A DNA stretch of 64,000 nucleotides from Deroplatys truncata (taxonomy: Eukaryota; Arthropoda; Insecta; Mantodea; Mantidae), in contig CM060990.1 in assembly GCA_030765065.1 (NCBI GenBank), positions 661,490,618-661,554,617 on the forward strand, in the 5' to 3' direction. A program made the translations under genes and the position numbers. A model generated the notes under the pieces. The model searched no databases and had not been told where the DNA came from. It saw only the letters and a program-made list of their open reading frames with translations. Shown here piece by piece: positions 1-9,670 of the stretch; position 1 is the stretch's first letter, and every line of letters starts with the position of its first letter.

Positions 1-411
1 AATTAGTACAGTCGACTTCATGGAATCTTTCCGATTTAATATGCAGTGGTTTATGTTGGTAAGGAAATATGAAACCACCTCTTCCTCGCCCAACCCCACC
101 CCTTAATTAGTTATAGCACTTCACTTAATTTTTGTCTTACTCCCGCCTTCTTCCTTCGCTCCTGAGCCTGAAACCGATCTGTGCTCATAGATTAATTTTT
201 AAATGCCATACTTTGAGACATCAAAACAATACGACTCACTCGGGCTGCAGTGGACCGTCGTTGAAAAGCATGCATTCAGCCACTGAGGTTAAGCGTTTCC
301 GAACTCCACCCGTTTCGCCGCTCACCTTGTCCTGACCTTTGTTCGTAGGTATTTAGTATATTTCGGACTTTAATTCAAACCAATAAGAGAAAGGCTTACC
401 CAGGTCTGATG
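1..411. other. No gene seen; AT-rich intergenic sequence
   Basis: I see no coding signal here. A 67-codon open frame at 132-335 resembles no family I know and is of a length expected by chance. The stretch has a C-rich patch near 85-105 and ordinary AT-rich sequence elsewhere. Confidence 0.6.
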
Positions 412-480
412 TGGAACACAGATAAGGAGATTCTACCAACATTAAGCAAATACAAACACCATAGGAAACCAAAAGCATGG
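412..480 (+). repeat. Fragment of an interspersed repeat shared with 59546-59610
   Basis: The stretch from GGAACACA to CCAAAAGCAT can be aligned by eye with 59546-59610, including GAGATTCT, CCAACATT and CCAAAAGCAT, with several substitutions and short indels. A shorter shared word, ACCAATAAGAG, lies upstream of both copies (about 379 and 59345). This indicates two old copies of one dispersed repeat, one on each side of the satellite. I cannot name the family and see no coding capacity. Confidence 0.5.
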
Positions 481-630
481 GCACGTTTTCCTGCACTCGA
501 CTCTACATAAAATCAGTCAATCTCCCATGCATATGTATATAACTTCATGGTGAGAGAGCTGCATATAAATTGGTGTTGCAGTATTTCAACCGGTCCATTG
601 TGCACAACTGTGCGTATTTCTTGAGTTTAG

Positions 631-925
631 ACTAGTCGGCCACGATACGAGTGCGTTTGAAGGAGGCGCCACAGTTTTTGTTGACAATGCGCAACGTCAT
701 CAAGCCTAGGGATCAGAGAGGAATGAGGGGCAAGGCGATAAGGTAATGTACAGCTGCACAATGAAACGGTAGTACACCTGCAGGCCTCAGTGTCACTAGT
801 GAATGTAACTCGGAACTGCGGATTTTTTTTTTTTACCTGGCTGTGCTATCAATGTCCCGCATACTTGTTCTGTAACTGTTTAGTTCCTCTTCCAACCACA
901 CGCATTCATATCGTGGCCGACTAGT
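631..925. mobile_element. 295-bp non-autonomous element with terminal inverted repeats
   Basis: The left end (631-655, starting ACTAGTCGGCCACGAT) is the reverse complement of the right end (901-925), matching at 23 of 25 positions. The interior has a 12-base T run at 823-834 and no open frame. A second copy of the left two thirds lies on the other strand at about 50738-50926. That copy shares the words TTTTTGTTGA, CATCAAG, GCAGGCCTCAG and AACT.GGAACTGCG-like sequence. Two copies plus inverted ends support a MITE-like (miniature inverted-repeat) family. Because the ends contain the palindrome CTAG, I cannot fix the target-site duplication or the superfamily. Confidence 0.7.
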
Positions 926-1167
926 GAATGTCCAACTCTGTATATACTTTGTGGCTCTTTTAAAACAGATTTGTGTAGGGTATGCTACTTATCTCATCAC
1001 GCAGTGCGTGCTGTGTTGTACAAACAGAGCTATAATAAGGGAACAAAGCGCTTCTGCATTGATGATGCAGAATATTTTCTTCCTCTACATACAGATCATT
1101 CTCCTAAGTACAGGCTGTTACTTTCATTCCTAAAGCTTTTGGGAAACCTAAAAATGGCCAATTTGCC
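926..1167. other. No gene seen between two repeats
   Basis: Two short overlapping open frames start near 924 and 971 and end by 1204. They have no recognisable domain, and the second runs into the SINE, which argues against coding. Confidence 0.5.
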
Positions 1168-1345
1168 TGATTCACTTAGCCGAAGTGGTTATGTCACGGA
1201 GTAATGATTAGGAGCTCTGAAGTTCCAATCCCGCCAGAACTGTCCTCCTTGTCTGAGGTTTTCTCCTGGTTTTCCTCAGTCCTCATATCTGGTAAATACC
1301 GGGGAGGTACCCTAAACTAGGACTGAAAAGTTTCCTTTTCCTTTA
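1168..1345 (+). mobile_element. tRNA-derived SINE-like repeat, plus strand
   Basis: The head holds a box A-like sequence at 1177-1191 (TAGCCGAAGTGGTTA) and a box B-like sequence at about 1220-1232 (AGTTCCAATCCCG), spaced as in a tRNA gene. The body continues with TTTTCTCCTGGTTTTCCTCAG and ACCGGGGAGGTACC, a type of tail I associate with arthropod SINEs. The box-like words and the tail are visible directly; the family assignment is from memory. The ends are approximate and I found no clear target-site duplication. It is not a functional tRNA: the anticodon arm does not fold convincingly. Confidence 0.55.
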
Positions 1346-1704
1346 CTTCTTATTAAGGGACAAATTACAGTGACCGTTTTTATGATTCTAACTTACCTTG
1401 TACTGCAGTCTGTTTATGTTGAAGGAGAGAGGACGAATCCGGATGTAAACAACGGGCGCGTGCCTGCAGTGTTCGTACAGGTTGTAGCAAAAGAATGTAT
1501 CTGATATGCTGTACATGGCGATCTGTTAATGTTTTTATTCCGTTATAGAACACTACATTCTACATATATGCAAAGTGAATACTACATATTACAAAGTGCG
1601 CGTTCTCCAACTCTTTCAAAAGCTATATCGTGAGAAACTCCTTTCTACACCGCAAGAGGTAATAGATGCATACGAATATTGCACTTATATCACTGTCTGA
1701 AATA

Positions 1705-2888
1705 CACTATGTGATCTAAAGTATCCGGACACCCCCATAAACATACGTTGTTCATCTTAGCTGCATTGTGCTGCCACCTACTGCCTGGCACTCATTATCC
1801 GCGACCTCAGTAGTCATTAGACATCGTGAAGCAGCAGGATGGGACGCTCCGTGGAACTCACGGACTTAGAATGTGGTCAGGTGATTGGGTGTCGCTTGTG
1901 TCAGAAGTCTACGCTATATTTCCACACTCCTAAACATCCCTAGGTCCACTGTTTCTGATGTGATAGTGATGTGGAAACGTGAAGGGACATGTACAGCATA
2001 AAAGCGTCTGTTTACTGACAGAGACCGCCGACATTTGAAGAGGGTCTTAAAGAGTAATAGGCAGACATCTATCCAGACCGTCACACAAGAACTCCAAATT
2101 GCACCAGGAGGTGAGAAACCTTGGATTCCAAGGTCGAGCGGCTGCTCATAAGCCACACATCACCGGGAAAATGCCAAATAACGCCTCGCTTGGTGTAAGG
2201 AGCGTCAACATTACACAATTGAACAGTGGTAAAACGTTGTGGGAGTGATGAATCACGGTACACAATGTGGGAGGGTGTGGGTATGGCGAATGCCCGGTGA
2301 ACGTCATCTGCCAGCGTGTGTAGTGACAACAGTGAAATTCGGAGGTGGTAGTGTTATGGTGTGGTCGTGTTTTTCCTGGAGGGGGCTTGCACTCCTTTTT
2401 GTTTTGCGTGGCACGATCACAGCGCAGACCTACATTGATATTTTAAGCACCTTCTTACTTCGCACTGTTGAAGAGCAATTATACGGGGATGGCGATTGCA
2501 TGTTTCAACACGATCGAGCACCTGTTCATACTGCACGGGCTGTGGCGCAGTGGTTACACGACAATAACATCTGTAATGGACTGGCCTGCACAGAGTCCTG
2601 ACTTGAATCCTATAGAATACCTTTGGGATGTTTTGGAACGCCGACTTCGTGCCAGGCCTCACCAACCTACATCGATACCTCTCCTCAGTTCCGCACTCCA
2701 TGAAAAATGGGCCACTGCCCAAGAAACCTTCCAACACTTGATTGAAAGTATGCCTGCGAGAGTGAACGCTGTCATCAAGGCTAAGTGTGGGCCAACACCA
2801 TATTGACTTCCAGCATTACCGATGGAAGGCGCCGCGAACTTGTACGTCGTTTTCAGCCAGGTGTCCGGATGCTTTTGATCAGGTAGTA
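1705..2888 (+). mobile_element. Tc1-like DNA transposon, near full length, inactive
   Basis: The left end (1705 onward, including AAGTATCCGGACACC) and the right end (to 2888, including GGTGTCCGGATGC) are inverted repeats, matching at 20 of 22 bases in their inner part. TA dinucleotides lie outside both ends (1703-1704 and 2889-2890), as expected for the IS630-Tc1-mariner superfamily. The 1184-bp length suits a Tc1-like element with one transposase gene. The interior carries that gene on the plus strand, broken by frameshifts. Family rule: such elements move by cut and paste into TA. Sequence decay inside with well kept ends suggests it was moved by a transposase made elsewhere, or simply that it is not very old. 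Confidence 0.9.
1839..2806 (+). pseudogene. Tc1-like transposase pseudogene (DD34E type)
   Basis: A start-like ATG at 1839 opens a frame reading MGRSVELTDLECGQVIG, like the first helix-turn-helix of Tc1 transposases. A later piece near 2020-2110 reads RRHLKRVLKSNRQTSIQT, as in their DNA-binding region. The three catalytic acids are visible but in three frames: SDESRY with the first Asp at 2247, FQHDRAPVHTA with the second Asp at 2512, and SPDLNPIEYLWDVL with the Glu at 2615. The gap between the second and third is about 34 residues. The C-terminal piece runs to the stop after 2806, close to the right end of the element. At least three frameshifts and several lost codons make a functional product impossible. 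Other open frames in this interval, on both strands, are shadows. Confidence 0.9.
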
Positions 2889-2890
2889 TA

Positions 2891-3502
2891 TTTCTTACTC
2901 TGTTTGCGGAGCGGGAAGTCTTGCCCGCAACGGTATATTTCTTTACCCACCGTCTGTACTTAGGAAGCACGTGCCAAGAATTATGCTCTCTGCATCGATA
3001 ACTGATTATTATTTCACTTTAAGTACCATCAGCGTCCACCACTGGCGCTGTATGTGGTAAGAACGGAGGTTATATGCTACAAAAAAACTACTACTTATAT
3101 TTCTTTACACAACTGTACCTTACACTATAAAATACAATCCACATAGGACGAATCAACGCATGGATGCTGCCTCCCTCTTTCCTGTCCAATTTAATTCACT
3201 CCAGAGTGATTTTGGAAAACAACAAAGCAATCACGCTCTACTGAGCATTTTGAGGTAGAAAACTTGGTAGCTGTTAGCTACATTTGTTGTCAACAAGCTT
3301 TAACCTTAAGAAAATTATGGATTAATCCGCAAAAGAGCTTGCTAATTTGTATCTATGAGACTATGTAAAGAAAAGCGAACAAGAAGCTCTCGATCCGGAC
3401 AACCCTACTAAACAGGGAATTGAATCTAGGCTCACAACGTACATATTAGAACATAATGCTACACCTGCATTTCCACGGCGAATACAGACACGTGAAAGAT
3501 TA
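2891..3502. other. No gene seen; AT-rich intergenic sequence
   Basis: I see no open frame of note, no inverted ends and no tRNA-like sequence in this stretch. Confidence 0.5.
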
Positions 3503-4330
3503 TAGTATAGTCTATCTATCGCTGTAATTTTCTCGTTATATCTTGTTCACATAGTTTTACATTTAGTAGTTTTTCTGATATTTCTATGAAACTATTTAGA
3601 AGTAAGAAATATTCCCCCCATCGTCACTGTCGAGGACTTGGAGTAAATGCAACCCTATAGTGAAATTTCCAAAATCAGTAATTCTTAACCAATTGTTTAG
3701 AAAGTTTAACCAGATACTTGGAAATTTATCTTATAACTGAGTACAAAGTTTCACGCAACCAGTAATAAATACATGAGCGGTTATTAATTATTGTTCATAT
3801 AAATATTGTTAGTTATATAAAATAAAAACGTCACACTACTTAAGTTGGTATAATAAAATATTTCCTGAAGTTAACTAAAGATATCGCTAAAACACTCATA
3901 TCGACCTTTTTTACATCTTTGACTAGACAAAAAACAGAAAACTCCCACAAAAATGTTAATTATTTTACAATTTATAGAATATTACGTGGGAGTGATCATC
4001 ATATTTTAAAATAAAGCTTTTTTAATCTCTTTGTCTACGTTTTGTATTCATAGTTTGCAAATTTCAGAAATATCGGTGAAAAAGTAAATCGTGAGGGACA
4101 TTTTATGTACTAAAAAATATGGAAGATTGTTTTTCTTAGAAAATCAATTCTAATTATTTGTGTTTCTAGAGTTTTCATGGGGTCAATAAGTGCTCCATTA
4201 AGGTCACAAATGGAAAATATGTTGTTATAGGCTCTAAATTATTAGAAACAAGAGTGAAATTTCTAATTTTCAATCAAAATCTCGCCATGGGATTGCCTTA
4301 AAATTTAAAACGATAGCATAGACTATACTA
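3503..4330. mobile_element. Candidate AT-rich element bounded by about 20-bp inverted repeats
   Basis: TAGTATAGTCTATCTATCG at 3503-3521 is mirrored by CGATAGCATAGACTATACTA at 4311-4330, with one inserted base. The 828-bp interior is AT-rich and noncoding. A related word (ATAGTATAGTATCG) occurs near 4789. Length and ends would suit a MITE, but I see no clear target-site duplication, and AT-rich inverted repeats of this size can arise by chance. I therefore rate this as a candidate only. Confidence 0.35.
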
Positions 4331-4936
4331 CTTATCACCCTCACCACTCTCAAATAATTTTGCGGCTACTGTAGCTCACAGCGGAAGGCATAAACTCCGT
4401 GCACTATCGTGTATATCGCAATTGCTCCCTCAAACGTCTTGCTCTTGAAGCAGTTTGCTTGTTAGAAATAATCGGATAACAGGAGTACCTACCCGTCTCA
4501 CCACATACAATTGAATCGGTATCATAATGAATGTAAAAAAATTATTAATATAACATTAAAGCCACAACTGTATTACTCTCTTCGAATTATGTAGTACCTT
4601 TTGCTTCCACACAATTGCAAGAATAATGTTTGTGACATTCGCGAAACAGTTCACAATACATGGTGTTTTAAATTTAAAGCAAAGTTTTGAAATTAACGAA
4701 AAACGTTATTGCTGAAACATGGTTTCGGCGCAGTTTCCAAATAAAGTAGATAATTATTCCTTTTTTCATGGGCTGAATTTTATATAAATAGTATAGTATC
4801 GTTACTAATAGTAATGCATATATATGTAAGAGTTTTTGTTATTGAAATGCACTTGAAGCAAGGAGCACTTTAAGATGGTTTATTCAAAGTGTAGAAAAGA
4901 AATCAACACGAATTAGTGTACATACATATACATATA
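4331..4936. other. No gene seen; AT-rich intergenic sequence
   Basis: The stretch is AT-rich with short TA/CATA runs near 4920-4936, just outside the next transposon. I see no coding or RNA gene signal. Confidence 0.5.
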
Positions 4937-5663
4937 CAGTACCTTCGTTTTATGCCAAGGCCGCGGATCGCGCGAATGTGTGCTCTGCACATAGTCTACT
5001 ACACTGCGGGGTTTTCCATTCCGTAACTCCCGCGTTACTTACTCACGAGTGTTAGTAACATGTATGTAATCAGTACTAACCCTGTTATAAGTGTTGTTGA
5101 AAGTGATGTCCATCAGCGCGAAGACATTCTTGCCATGTTTGGATGAAATTACCATTCATACGCATAAGTTCTTGCGCAATTTTAATAATTTTTCCTTTTG
5201 TATTTTCCGTAAGTTCATCTATGGTGTGGAGATTGTTCCTATAAACTTCATTTTTAGGCTTTAGCGATCCCGTTGTTCTAAATTTACTGACCAAACATCT
5301 CAGTGTGTCTACATGGAACTGGATATTCAGAAAGTCGCTACTGAAATTGTCTCGCACCTTTCTACATGATTCAGTTTTCACATATGTATCGTACCTAAAG
5401 GTACGCTGTTCAAACGTGAATTTGTTGGCAGGCATTTCCCTGGACTAAGAGACATTCCTAAGGAAATCACACACAATACACGTATTGTCGAAATACTTCA
5501 CAACACGAAGACAAAGCAACGACTGAGACAGCTCACGGCTGATAAACGTACCCTTCACACGTCCTGCGCCGCCTCTGTGCAGTGGCATAATACCGAGGTC
5601 ACTGCCGTCTCGGCCGATACGCATTTAAGGCGGTTGTGGCCTTGGCGTAAAACGAAGGCACTG
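4937..5663 (-). mobile_element. Internally deleted mariner-like transposon with TA duplication
   Basis: The left end starts CAGTACCTTCGTTTTATGCC at 4937. The right end, read on the minus strand from 5663, starts CAGTGCCTTCGTTTTACGCC. About 25 of the first 28 bases agree. TA flanks both ends (4935-4936 and 5664-5665). The 727-bp element carries a minus-strand ORF (5085-5435) made only of the two ends of a mariner-like transposase. It is therefore a non-autonomous derivative, about 0.7 kb shorter than an element coding for a roughly 340-residue transposase. The leader of about 230 bp and trailer of about 150 bp fit that layout. Confidence 0.85.
5085..5435 (-). pseudogene. Mariner-like transposase remnant: N-terminal helix-turn-helix joined to C-terminal tail
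   Basis: The 116-residue open frame begins MPANKFTFEQRTFRYDTYVK and runs through FRTTGSLKPKNEVYRNN to about residue 68. That matches the N-terminal helix-turn-helix of insect mariner-like transposases annotated as DUF4817 (known from the family, not searched here). From about residue 70 it jumps to TIDELTENTKGKII and ends CLRADGHHFQQHL, which resembles the C-terminal end of the same proteins. The whole DDE/DDD catalytic core, roughly 230 residues, is missing between these parts, yet the join stays in frame. If made, the product could bind the element ends but could not cut DNA. Expression is not shown; it may simply be a young deletion derivative. Confidence 0.75.
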
Positions 5664-5930
5664 TATACATACATACTTACTGCAACTTTTTAATATAATC
5701 TGCTGTATATTATTTATTTTATGGGTTTTAAGAATTACTATAAATAGACATATGAAAAGTACAGTTTGTTAATTTAGTAGTACAATTGCAATGTGTTATA
5801 CACCTATTTCTTGCAAGCTCAAGACATTAATTAAAAGTGAGGTAAACTTAACCCATTCCCCAAAAATAACTAAACATTAGTTTCTATATTGCAAGAATAT
5901 TAGTACTAAAAATGCTAGTAGCAGAAAGCG

Positions 5931-6217
5931 CCGATGTCCTCTGTGGTGTAGTGGTTACCATGAACGAAGTCGCGGGTTCAAACCCAGCGGAGGGCGATGG
6001 ATTTTATTTTTTTTGGCGTAAAAATTCTTAGCATGGCTTCCTTTGGAAGGGAATAAAGCCGGTGGTCACGTGTCGTAGATTTACGGCACGTAAAAGAACC
6101 TCAAGAGATTAAACGACATCTGAGCAAAACTACCAGACTTTCACGCCCAATATAAAATGGAACGCTAAGGACAACAGTAGTTAAAGAGCGTCCATAAATA
6201 AAACTCCATTTAATTTA
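5931..6217 (+). mobile_element. tRNA-derived SINE with perfect 12-bp target-site duplication
   Basis: The direct repeat TAGCAGAAAGCG lies immediately before (5919-5930) and after (6218-6229) a 287-bp unit. Its head has a box A at 5944-5954 (TGGTGTAGTGG) and a box B at 5975-5985 (GGTTCAAACCC), the internal RNA polymerase III promoter of tRNA-like SINEs. The body contains GGCACGTAAAAGAACCTC near 6083. The end before the second repeat is AT-rich. A real tRNA gene is unlikely: the anticodon stem and the 3' acceptor pairing do not close, and the unit continues far past the T arm. The exact duplication shows insertion by target-primed reverse transcription and suggests a recent event. Confidence 0.9.
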
Positions 6218-6229
6218 TAGCAGAAAGCG

Positions 6230-7478
6230 AATCAAGTAGGATAGAACTCCTGAGGAAACTTCATAGTAAACCAAGTGTCAACACCAGTAGATACTTCCCT
6301 GCACCGTCACCCTGGCATTGCATTCTTCTGAACTGTGAACCGTCTAGCCGCAGTGTTAGCATACATTCAGATCATACGCAATGAAAAAACGCGTTGAGAA
6401 CAGCCACCATAACAGCCAGTGGATAATCCCAGGCTTACATAAACGGTGTACTGATTTGGAAGAGATGATTTCAGTTATTTTCAATGAGAAGAATTAAACG
6501 CTCTAGTTTACGAGACTCCAGTGAAATCGCGCATACAGTTTATAGTTATGGCATTAGTCACAATGATGCGATTCGAAATGAGATACGGATGTATGAAACT
6601 ATGCATGAGAATCGCATAGTAGTCCTGTTTGCGTTAAAGCCTGTGACCACTCAATTTCAGCAAATGTTGTCATATAGGAGTAAAATACTGGTAAATTGTG
6701 CACACGTAATTATATACATGCAAATAGTTATTTAAATAAATATAAACACACAACATAAATCAGACGAGCTGAACTCGTTCACCCTTCATTTAGTTTCGCA
6801 GATAAACGTTCGGTTCTTTCTATTAATGTTAACTGTTTATAGAATGTTTGTCAATGAAGGAAAACAGTTGGGATTTGTAAGTATAGTTTTCAGATGACAA
6901 GCATATAGCTCTTGACACTTCTCTTGGAAATACATCTGGATAATTTCATTAGGACATCAAATTCTACGAGTTAGGTACGTGTCCTTCAGTAATTTCATAA
7001 TTTTCAAAGCATCCCGTATCACTTTCTCTTCAGAAGTAATGCAAGCAAGTGCTCTGGCACCGTCGTGAAAAGAATCTGGCCAACAAAAGTTAAGTTTTGG
7101 TTTTAGGTTTTTCAATTTTTCAGAAATTTGCAATCTACAAGACGCTCTGAATGGAAATTTGTGTTAATTATAAGCAAACAATTCATAATTAACATTTATT
7201 GAAAATCTGTTACGATTTAATGCAAAGGTGTTAAACATTATTCACAGTTGATATAAGAAGTGAAGGCATTTTGAGATTAAAACTTAATAGGCGTCGGAGG
7301 CCTTATCTTCTCAATATTAAATTAGATAGGTTTATGCTCCTTTTATGACAAACACTGGACCGTTTATTTTAACCAAGTTTATGTTTATGTTGAGTTAATA
7401 TTCATAGAATTTAAACACTAGGACGATATAAAGCTGTTATTGAAGCTTAGAACAATATTGTTGACTTTTTCCACTTTT
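6230..7478. other. No gene seen; intergenic sequence before the satellite
   Basis: An 83-codon open frame at 6484-6735 begins MRRIKRSSLRDSSEIAHTVY. I do not recognise it, it has no visible signal peptide or domain, and its codons look like the neighbouring AT-rich DNA, so I treat it as chance. The rest is AT-rich. Repeat-like words (TTCTCACTGTCTCTTGCTTAAT) begin at about 7490. Confidence 0.5.
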
Positions 7479-9670
7479 AACTGCCACCACTAAGTTCTCA
7501 CTGTCTCTTGCTTAATATGACATAGATCAACAATACACATCTCAATAAGCTCTCACTGCGTCTTTCTTAGTGTCATCTAGTCCAGTTATTCATCATCACT
7601 TCCTTAATGCGATCTACTTCAACTATATGTCACTTCGTTAAAGCGATCTAGTTCAACTATTCCCAGGTAGTTCGTTAATGCAAACTAGTTCAACTATTAA
7701 CTGTTACCCAATTAATTTTTCACTATCTCTTCCTTAATGTGATGTAGTTCAACTATTGAAGGCAACTTCGTTAATGCGATCTAGCCCAAATCCTCAATGT
7801 TAGTTCTTAATGCAATCTATCTCAAATATTCACTGTCACGTCACTAAATTCTCACTCACTCTTCCTTAATTTAATATAGTTAAACTATTCACTGGTACTT
7901 CGATAACCCATTCTAGTTCAACAATTCACTGTCACGTCACTAATTTCTCAGTATCTCTTCCTTAATGTGCTCTAGTACAACAATTCGCTGTCACGCCACT
8001 AATTACTCACCACCTCTTTCATAACGTGATTTAGTTCAACAATTCACTGTCGGGTAATTCATTTCTCACTATCACCTCCTTAATGTGATCTAGGTCAACG
8101 ATTCAGTCTAAGTCCCTAATTTCTGACTCTCTCTTCCTTAATATGTTTAGTTCAGCTATTCCTTGCCAAGTCCTAATTTCTCACTACCCCTTCTTTAATT
8201 TGATATAGTTCAACTATTCCTTGCCAAGTCCCTAATTTCTCACTGTCTTCCTTAATGTTATTAGTCCAACTATGGACTGTCATGCCATTAATTTCTTACT
8301 CTCTCTTTCTTAAAATTAACTAGTTCAACTATTCATTGCCAAGGCCCTCATTTCTCACGCTTTTCCTTAATGTTATTAGTTCAACTACGCACTTTCACGC
8401 AATTAATTTATCACTCTCTGTTCCTTAATGTGATCTAGTTCAGCTATTCCATGCCAAGTGTCTAATTTATCACCACCCTTTCTTTAATTTGATATAGTTC
8501 AACTATTCACTGTCACTTCACTAATTTCTCACTTTCTCTTCCCTAATGCGATCTAGTTCAAGTGCTCATTGCCAAGTCCCTAATTCCTCACTATAATTTC
8601 CTTACTATCATCTAGTTCAACTACTCACCGGCACGTCATTAATTTCTCACATTTTCTTCCTCACTATGATATAGTTCAACGATTCATTGATAAGTCCCTA
8701 ATTTCTCACTCTCTTCCTTAACATGATCTAGTTCAACAATTCATTACCAATCCCTAATTAATAAATTTATCTTTCCTAATGTGATCTAGTTCATCTATTC
8801 ACTGCCAAAGCTCTAATTCCTCAATATATTTTCCTTAATGTAATCTATTTCAACTATTTATTCAAAAGTCCCTAATCTTTTCAGTCTCTCTTCCTTAATG
8901 TGATATAGTTCAACTGTTCACGGCCAATTCGTTAATGTAATCCAGCTCAACCATTCACTGTTACTTCATTAATGCTATCTAGTTCAACTATTCAATGTCA
9001 CTTCCTTAAAGCAATCTAGTTCAACTATTCACAGGTACTTCAATAAGATCTCACTGTGTCTATCTTAATGTGATTTAGTGCAACTGTCCACCGTAACCCC
9101 ACTAATTCCTTACCATCTCTTCGATAATGCGATTTAGTTAAACCATTTACTGTCACGTCACTAATTTCCCAATATCTCTTCCTTTCGGTGATATAGTTCC
9201 AACTATTCACTGTCACGTCCCTAATTGCATACGATCTCTGCCATAATGTGATACAGTTCAACTATTTATTGCAAAGTCCTTAATTTCTCAATATCTCTTC
9301 CGTAATGTGATCTAGTTCAATTATTCCTTAACAAGGCCTTAATTCCTCACTGTCTTTTCCTTAATGCGATTCCAGTTAAGCCATTCATTGTCAGAATGTT
9401 CAATTATTCACTTGTATTACGTTAATGCAATTCACTTCATCTATTCACTGCCACGTCATTATATTCTCACCATGTTCTCCTTAATGTGATATAGTGCATC
9501 CATTCATTGCCAAGTTCCTAATTCCTTACTCTCTTATTTATGGTGATATAGTTCAACCATTCATTATCACGTTACAAATTTCTCACTATCTCTTCTTTAG
9601 CATGATATAGTTTAACCATTTACTGTCACGTCACTAATTTCTCACTATCTCTTCCTTAATGTGATATAGC
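7479..9670. repeat. Left edge of the satellite: diverged, mostly 59-bp (type B) monomers
   Basis: Units are spaced about 59 bp, for example 7924 to 7983 and 9622 to 9681. They read GTCACTAATTTCTCAC then CTCTTCCTTAATGTGATA then TAGTTCAAC. Neighbours differ by many substitutions and short indels, and true 37-bp units are scattered among them. Array edges are usually the oldest and least homogenised part, so this may preserve the older form of the repeat; that is inference. Confidence 0.85.

Noticed and set aside
2417-2970. Minus-strand open frames of 103-106 codons
   Set aside because: They are shadows of the Tc1-like transposase on the other strand.
5931-6010. Functional tRNA gene
   Set aside because: Box A and box B are present, but the cloverleaf does not close and the unit is bounded by a target-site duplication 287 bp apart, so it is a SINE.
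6484-6735. Possible 83-residue gene
   Set aside because: No domain, no conserved context, length expected by chance in AT-rich DNA.
9040-9261. Minus-strand 73-codon open frame in the satellite
   Set aside because: It is a diverged stretch of monomers that happens to lack stops; the translation just repeats fragments of the monomer.
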